A stretch of 64,000 nt of DNA, taken from assembly GCA_947179485.1 (NCBI GenBank), contig OX359245.1:2585001-2649000 (forward strand), in the 5' to 3' direction. The notes below the pieces were generated by a model that saw nothing but the letters and a program-made list of their open reading frames with translations, searched no databases and was not told where the DNA came from. Made by a program: the position numbers and the translations under genes. This stretch comes from Allacma fusca (taxonomy: Eukaryota > Arthropoda > Collembola > Symphypleona > Sminthuridae). Positions 58,121 through 64,000 of this stretch are shown piece by piece; within the stretch, counting starts at the first letter, position 1, and every line of letters begins with the position of its first letter.

Positions 58121-58939
58121 TTATGAGTAATCCAGCCCGAAAATTGGCAACGCTCCGAGTAGGTACATTGGAGTGATTGGAGCTCCCGCTAGTATCATCC
58201 CCGACACAATACGCATCCAAGTGCGAGTTACTTTGTCAGATATGAATCCCCACAGAGGACATAAAACTGCATACAGAACTATAGTGATTTGAAACATAGC
58301 TGCCGTTTTGAGAGTTCCAACTGCGATGAAAACAATTTGGTACTTTAGCATGCTGTAATGCAATTTTACAATTATTTTGACACAACACAACAAAAGTAAT
58401 ATGGGAGATAGAAGTCGCTATTAAGTTGAATGTATGAAATCCCAGGACGTTTCCGTGATTAGCACAACCATGACCATCATCCCACCGGGTTCTTGCAGAA
58501 GTGCCAAGGCCGTATTTTGTTTTCCCCAGAGACCACTTCAAAACCAGTGGTGTCCTGTAGATTATATTTTACATTTTCTGGTCCATCATAGGCAGGATTC
58601 TCGGATTGTGATTCAGTTAGTACGGTTCTTCTTTTCTTATCGGTTGGGAACACGAAGATATGAAACGCTATCGAGATGTGAAAAACTGAAAAAATGTGAA
58701 GAACTCCGAAAGAAATGATTGCAAGTGCAAATCCTTCTACCAGTAAAAAATTTGAGTAGGACCATGCTTAAAAAATAGACTGAAAAGAGCATGTTAGAAA
58801 ACCCTCCGAATTTTAGTGTTTAGCTTAATTATATAAGAGCCAATGACCCAAGCTCATTGTAATACTTACACCATGAAGAACTCCTCCTACGGACTAGGTA
58901 AGTAAATTCGGCATTACCACTGAACAACTCCGAAGCTCC
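58121..58939 (-). pseudogene. MFS transporter (SLC18B1-like) relic
   Basis: Minus-strand pieces: 58939-58870 between a good acceptor and the donor GTAAGT, giving SVGGVLHG (the G-G-x-L-x-x-x-G-G motif of this family) but with a TAG just before it; about 58760-58550 with LVEGFALAIISFGVLHIFSV and a polar loop (FPTDKKRRT, ESQSENPAYDG); about 58545-58430 in another frame (MMVMVVLITETSWDF); and 58393-58121 with ITIVLYAVLCPLWGFISDKV and a helix with the G-x-L-P-I ending. P-L-W-G-F-I-S-D-K is the classical MFS loop 2-3 motif. Frameshifts and stops suggest a pseudogene, though missed introns could explain some of them. Confidence 0.45.
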
Positions 58940-59855
58940 CTACAAAGAACAAAGCCAACATAAATCATTGTGCTGGTTCTTTTACAACAAATTTTCCACA
59001 TAGTCAGAGCTGTCCAAAATAGATGCTCAGCAAATACAAACTATAAAATATGCAAAGATACAAAATTGCTATTCTTGCCTGTAAAATAAATCATTTTAAT
59101 TTTTGCAACTGGAACTGTACATTGCACCCAAGTTTTCCATGATTCAACTTAAATGATAGGCGAAACCAGTGAGCAAACCAGAAATAAATTGGCAATATTT
59201 AGAAAGCCTATTTGGATTGCCATGTTCCCCTATGCTTTCCAATTTGGACTTGTGCTTCTTCTTGGAAGCTTAGAATTTGATGAACCACGCACAACTTGAT
59301 CTTTTTTTGTGACTGTCCATTTTCACCTTCCATATCAAGAGTCTCCTTGCAAGTTCAAGCTATCTCTTTTGGTTGATTCTGTATCGTATTTAAAGTTCTA
59401 TATTCATTTCCATCTAGTTTTTCTCCTTCAGTACCAGTGGTTCATACAATGACAATTGTCTCGGAATTATTTGGAACGAACTGGTAGATTTTCCCCTGTA
59501 ATAAATAGTTATCACAAATTCATTATACATGACAGAAATAACATTCAAAAACAAAAACATACCATCATATATATAATTCAGTAATTCATACATTTACTAG
59601 AGGCAATACCTCGTAAAGAACTAAACCAAGCCAATGTTTGAAATTAAAGCAGTTGGGCGTGCCGGCGAAGGAGCAGCTGAATAAGTTTAAGCAGGTGTGT
59701 CATTTAACCGTTATGTACGTAAATTGGATTGCGCAGTTGTGATTTGGCAGTAATACTATTGAGCAATCTGTGATTAATTAGTTGCATTTGAGCAGTCAAT
59801 TGAATGAGCAGATGTGTTAAGTGGTAAATTGGGGATCGCTTGGCATTTGGGGAGG
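58940..59855. other. No gene confidently recognised
   Basis: Contains a short plus-strand hydrophobic frame at about 59155-59285 (KPIWIAMFPYAFQFGLVLLL) of unknown meaning, and possible 5' parts of the transporter relic that I could not place. Confidence 0.25.
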
Positions 59856-60250
59856 GATTAAGGCATCTGATCCGGACGGAAACGACACGGGACAATTTCG
59901 GGACATAAATACTGTCCCCAAGTTATTTCTGGACCGAATTGAGACAAAAACGTTTGTTTCGGGGGTTTTGGGACGAGCCGGTACATTTTTTCTCGGGAGA
60001 AGAAACATATTTTGCACAGTGGGGATATTCCATTTAAACTAATGTGCACAGCTTTCCCTATGAGCATATCTATGTAGGGTAAGATTTTCGCGTTTTAAAT
60101 GCTCTTTTATATATATTGGATTTTGGACTGTTTCAGTCGATATACTTGGTTTCCTCCCGGGACAGAACAATTCAGGACACAAATATTGCCCCTGTGTTAT
60201 TTTGGGACAGGAGCGGGCCGCATATTTTTGTTCCGAAGATATCGGGATTA
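59856..60250 (-). repeat. GTCCCG-word repeat, copy 2 (inverted)
   Basis: Inverted relative to 24834-25265 and collinear with it over most of its length; GACACGGGAC, CTCGGGAGAAGA, CACAGTGGGGATATT and CCTATGAGCATATCT are shared in order. Its far end is cut by a CGAGTA-word island at 60252-60520 (CAGTTCCTCACGAGTTCGAG start), which is probably another MITE without a found right end. Confidence 0.6.
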
Positions 60251-60765
60251 CAGTTCCTCACGAGTTCGAGTAGATACTCGAGTTTCGAGTTCGAGTACGA
60301 GTACGGGTCGTGCACGGTATCAACTTAAGTTAATCTTGTACACGTCGGCTGAGTATCCGTTTTCGTACTCGAACTTGAGTATATTTCTAACAAGTATCAG
60401 AGCGAGTACGAGTACGTTCAAAGTACTTAAACCGAAGCAGGAGTACGAGTTCGGGACATAAATTAAAAAGTACTTGAACCCGTACTTGGATTCATACGCG
60501 ATACTCGAGTAATTTCTTGCAGCACAAAGTCTACATTCATATATCCTTACTTTCTTACTTACGGTTCTTTAACCCGTGGTCCGAAACCGGACCGAAATTT
60601 AACGGTTCTTTAAATCGTTGACCCGAAACCGAACCGGAACCTCGGGAATTCCCAATACCGAACAGAAACACTATTGGGAACCAACCGTTTCAATTATAGT
60701 ATGTGAGACCAGGAACGCATATGGGAACGGGTGCAATACAGGCTGAATGGGATCTGTATCTGTAC
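60251..60765. repeat. CGAGTA- and CCGAAACCG-word islands
   Basis: 60252-60520 is rich in GAGTACGAGT/ACTCGAG words. 60560-60700 is rich in CCGAAACCG/GAACGG words. 60710-60757 begins a GGGAACGGG island continued at 62212-62280 and 63640-63725. None has both ends fixed. Confidence 0.35.
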
Positions 60766-61381
60766 TAGGCATGAGCGTATCGTTCAATTTTAAAATATCG
60801 TTAATATCGGTATCGTTAACAAGAAAAATCACGATACCGATATCCACTAACGATATATCGGTATTTGTTTAAATTTTAAAAAATATACTAATTTTGATGA
60901 AACTATCAGATTTAACGCAGCTTTGCAGAATATTCAATATTTGTAATTTATGTTCCTTAAAACAGCCTGTAAAATCAAATTCCTTGAAAGACTGATCTTT
61001 AAGACCTGTAATACTTCACTTATGACATGCCCTGGATTTTTTCATATTAAGATCTGGAGAGCTTGTAAACGGTGGATCATTTGAACTTAAATTATTTAAG
61101 TAAAATGATTCCGTTCAATTCAAACAGTTTCAGTCAGTTCAGTTTCGTCTTGAATTGAATCAAAATTTTTCGAGTGAGAACTAAATTGGTCCGAGCACTA
61201 TCGGACAGCTCAAGCAAACTAAGTTTGAAAATGCTTGTTTACTGCAAATAAGCATTTTGTTTTGTTTTTTTGTATTACTACAGTTCTAACTTTGAATCCG
61301 GACGAGTATTTTAAAAATGCTCGAGTTTTATCCGTTTTGCACAGACGTTTGTAACGCTTCACATTCCTTGATAGCTTTACT

Positions 61382-62012
61382 GGCTGAGTTTTACTTTCCC
61401 GGCCACAAAACTACCACCTACCACCAACCTACCACCTCATAAAGAAACACTATAATACATGTTATTTCCACCAACCTACCACCTACCACTAACCTACCAT
61501 CAACCTACCACCAACCTACCACCAAAACCTACCACCACAACCTACCACCAACCTACCACCACAACCTACCACCAAACCTACCACCATATCCTACCACCTA
61601 CCACCCTACCATACCAACGTGCCCTACCAACATACCATACCAACGTGCCCTACCAACATACCCTACCAACATAAACTACAAACATATCCTACCACCGTAC
61701 CCTTCCAACATACCCTACCAACATACCCTACCAACGTACCCTTCCAACATACCCTTCCAACATACCCTACCAACATACCCTACCAACGTTCCCTTCCAAC
61801 ATACCCTACCACCGTACCCTTCCAACATACCCTATCAACGCTCCCTACCAACTTACCCTACCAACATACCCTGCCTATTGACCCTACCACCATACCCTGC
61901 CGCCGTACTCTTGGTACCAATTCCTTACCCTCATAACCTACCACCAATGGATCTAGGCTTGGTGGTAGGTTGTTGGTAGGTATTTTTGTGGCCGGGAAAG
62001 TAAAACTCAGCC
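61382..62012. mobile_element. MITE carrying a CTACCA minisatellite (631 bp)
   Basis: Terminal inverted repeats of 29 bp without mismatch (left begins GGCTGAGTTTTACTTTCCCG; right is the complement). Exact 8-bp duplication GCTTTACT at 61374-61381 and 62013-62020. Nearly all of the interior is a minisatellite. Ends with GG are unlike the CA/TA ends of the other hAT-type elements, so the superfamily (hAT, Merlin, P or other with 8-bp duplications) is open. Confidence 0.92.
61410..61950 (+). repeat. CTACCAACATACC-type minisatellite
   Basis: About 40 degenerate units of 10-13 bp. The first third is CTACCACCAAC-like, the rest CCTACCAACATAC-like, so two subfamilies lie in blocks. The proline/threonine/tyrosine-rich open frames here are products of the repeat. 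Confidence 0.9.
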
Positions 62013-62664
62013 GCTTTACTTAAAAAACAAGTAGTAAGAGGGACACAGGGTGGCATTTTTGAAAATTAAACTTCCCATGTACGATATTAAAATTAACCGA
62101 TATATCGCTTTAAAATTGCGAGAAATATCGCGACATATCGTTGCTTAAAAATGTACGATATGTACCGATATATCGTATCGTTATATCGTTCCGCTCATGC
62201 CTAATCTGTACCCAACGGGATCGGGAACGGTATGCTCAAAAACCCGTTTCTGTTCTTGCGTACCCGTGTACAGAGGAATCTTGAGAGCATAACGATAATT
62301 ACATGATTGATTTGTTTTGGCGTGGTGTGTCCGAATGTTTTTGTCAAGTTTTTGTAGTTTAGAGGCAAACGCTCTTTCTTTGAACAGATCATCCCACGCC
62401 GAATGATGAAATGTGACAATAAAAATTAATTATATGCGTGTGTTGTGCTTAGCAGTTGTAACGTGACTTAAAAATTACAAAACTAATTACCTAATTGTAA
62501 GTAGAATAAAATATAACAAATAGAATGAGTACAACTGTGGGTAGCCATTGTTAGCAAAAATTGAAACAGTAAGTATATATAATGTATAACTTTAATCCTT
62601 GAATGAATGAACTTCCGTTTCGGGTACGGGAACGGGTTCCAGGGTTTTAGGTACGGGTTTGGGT

Positions 62665-63577
62665 CAGGGGTCAGATTTTTGTAAATCTCGCTGGAAGAAT
62701 ATTTCTGAATTTCCCTGCTGACTATTATCTCCCTGCTGGTAGGTCCTCAACGATTTCAAAAATCCCTGCTGAAACAAAAGGTCAAGGATTTTGAAAATCG
62801 CTGTTGGCAAAAAAAACCCTTACAAGACGTAAAACCCCTGCCAAATTTGGCCAATCAAGCCGAAAATCCCTGTTTGCTTAACAAATTTCCCTAAAACCCG
62901 TCAACAAATTTGAAAATCCCTGCCAAAAAAAACGCCGTTCGTAAAAATAAATCCCTTCCCTTTGAGATTTTCCCTCCCAGAAATATTTTCCCTGGGAAGA
63001 TTCTTCCCGTCTTCCAACAAAAATCCGACCCCTGCCATTTCGGTGCTGTAATTTTAAAAATTTCGCTGTGTAAAAATCTTTTTATGGTTTCTTTGTACCT
63101 GCAGCCATTAATTTCGCCAAAATTTGCCCAAAATTTGGTAGGTACCCAAAAATAATCCATTTGTATTCAATTTCACTTCTTCGGTTTGCGTGGAAAACTC
63201 TTCCATTAATAATGAATCCACTTGGCAGGGGTCGGATTTTTGTAAATCTCCCTGCAACATTATTTCTGAATTTCCCTGCTATAATCTCCGTGCTGGTAGT
63301 TTCTCAACGATTTTCAAAATCACTGTTGGCAAAAACAAATCCCTTTCTAGACGTGAAATTCCTGCCAAATTAGTCCCATCAAGCCAAAAATCCGTTTTCT
63401 TAGCAAATTTGCCTGAAACACGTCAACAAATTTGAAAATCCCTGCCAAAAAAACGGTCAACGATTTTAAAAATCCCTGTTCGTAAAAATAAATCCCTTTT
63501 CTTTGAGATTTTCCCTGCCAGAAATATTTTTTCCCTGGGAAGATTCTTCCCGTCTTCCTACAAAAATCCTACCCCTG
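62665..63577. mobile_element. CAGGGGTC-family hAT-type MITE, tandemly duplicated
   Basis: Outer duplications GTTTGGGT (62657-62664) and GTTTGCGT (63578-63585) match at 7 of 8. Two units, 62665-63034 and 63226-63577, each run from CAGGGGTC(A/G)GATTTTTGT to its complement with the same internal order of words. The spacer between them repeats GCTGTAATTTTAAAAATTTCG, which also follows the second unit, so one insertion was tandemly duplicated with its flank. Confidence 0.75.
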
Positions 63578-63585
63578 GTTTGCGT

Positions 63586-64000
63586 GCTGTAATTTTAAAA
63601 ATTTCGAGTCTGGGTGCGGCACTTTTGTTCACAAGATTCGGTGCAATTTCGGAATAGGGTTCTGCCTTGTACCCAAACCCGAACTGAAGGAACGGGAATG
63701 GGAACGGGGACAACTTTTCTGTTCCCATGATAGACACTGAGTTGCAATAAGTTATTGTCAGCTCCGAATGGAGTACTACTGTAGTTATTAAGTACCTATC
63801 AAGTAAAATATCTTGGAACAGGAGAATAGTGCATAATTAATGGAGGTTGAGGATAGAGCTTCTACTGGGGACAATATTTTTGTCCCGGTGGCAATTCTGT
63901 CCCGTCCCGAAATCCTCGGGACAAAAATAATCGTCCAGATTCAGTCCCGAAATTTCATGGGGACAAACATTTTGTCCCGAAACCGTCCCGATCCCGGTCC
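63586..64000. repeat. GGGAACGGG and GTCCCG islands at window end
   Basis: 63640-63725 is a GGGAACGGG/GTACCC island. From 63866 a GTCCCG element begins (GAGCTTCTACTGGGGACAAT), related to the start of the 24834 repeat, and runs past the window edge. Confidence 0.45.

Larger units (their letters stand above)
60766..62203. mobile_element. hAT-type MITE, CGATATCG-word family, with nested MITE
   Basis: Starts TAGGCATGAGCG and ends CGCTCATGCCTA. Exact 8-bp duplication ATCTGTAC at 60758-60765 and 62204-62211. Subterminal arrays of CGATATCG/TATCGTT words at 60775-60870 and 62085-62195. The 631-bp element at 61382-62012 is inserted inside. Confidence 0.9.

Noticed and set aside
59155-59285. Receptor or transporter exon in a short hydrophobic plus-strand frame
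   Set aside because: Single hydrophobic run without splice context or family motif.
61459-61936. Thr/Pro/Tyr-rich open frames
   Set aside because: Products of the CTACCA minisatellite.
1-64000. CRISPR arrays, bacterial operons, rRNA or tRNA genes
   Set aside because: No regular spacer-repeat arrays, no ribosome-binding-site operon layout and no cloverleaf with matching A and B boxes; spliced genes show the DNA is eukaryotic.

Overview
The window is eukaryotic, AT-rich and dominated by transposable elements. Spliced genes with short introns (60-120 bp), BEL/Pao, Gypsy, several LINE lineages, a CACTA-type (EnSpm) transposase relic, hAT elements, a Helitron-like end and a Penelope-like end all point to an arthropod. 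A crystallin-like/nuclease-like protein and ionotropic-receptor-like fragments would fit a springtail (Collembola), but that placement is a weak inference.

Host-type genes are few. (1) A three-exon gene at 2177-2524 (minus) encodes a 64-residue secreted peptide with 8 cysteines; a hAT-type MITE sits directly at its stop codon. (2) A two-exon gene at 25674-26705 (plus) encodes a beta/gamma-crystallin-like plus nuclease-like protein. Broken genes are an ionotropic-receptor-like gene (41.3-44.0 kb, minus) split by a hAT element, a BEN-domain gene (17.9-19.3 kb, plus) lying divergently beside a tnp2/DUF4218-type transposase relic (15.3-17.0 kb, minus), and an MFS transporter relic (58.1-58.9 kb, minus).

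Mobile DNA by region: BEL/Pao relic (3.4-4.6 kb); a LINE C-terminus (7.4 kb); hAT-type elements with 8-bp target duplications at 1.4, 6.8, 12.3, 19.8, 39.6, 42.9, 56.5, 60.8, 61.4 and 62.7 kb; LINE copy C (20.9-22.9 kb) inside a hAT element; a Helitron-like 3' end (23.0 kb); LINE copy B (26.8-33.7 kb) carrying the younger, intact LINE copy A (29.3-32.7 kb) inside its endonuclease region; LINE copy D (35.7-38.9 kb) with a 14-bp target duplication; and an 11.5-kb Gypsy-type LTR element (44915-56428) with 335-bp LTRs differing at 4 positions.

The strongest overall signal is that most of the low-complexity 'word' islands (GGGTAC, CTAGTC, ATTCCGAT, TAACGTT, CGATAT, GTTCAAGTCATG and others) are not random microsatellites. 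They are subterminal arrays of different hAT-type MITE families, each closed by inverted ends and mostly exact 8-bp duplications. The strongest candidate for something undescribed is the LTR element: between integrase and the 3' LTR it carries about 4.5 kb of extra sense-strand coding sequence, made of a long Ser/Pro/Asn-rich segment followed by a roughly 385-codon protein ending in a second CCHC knuckle. It looks like neither env nor a standard gag or pol part.
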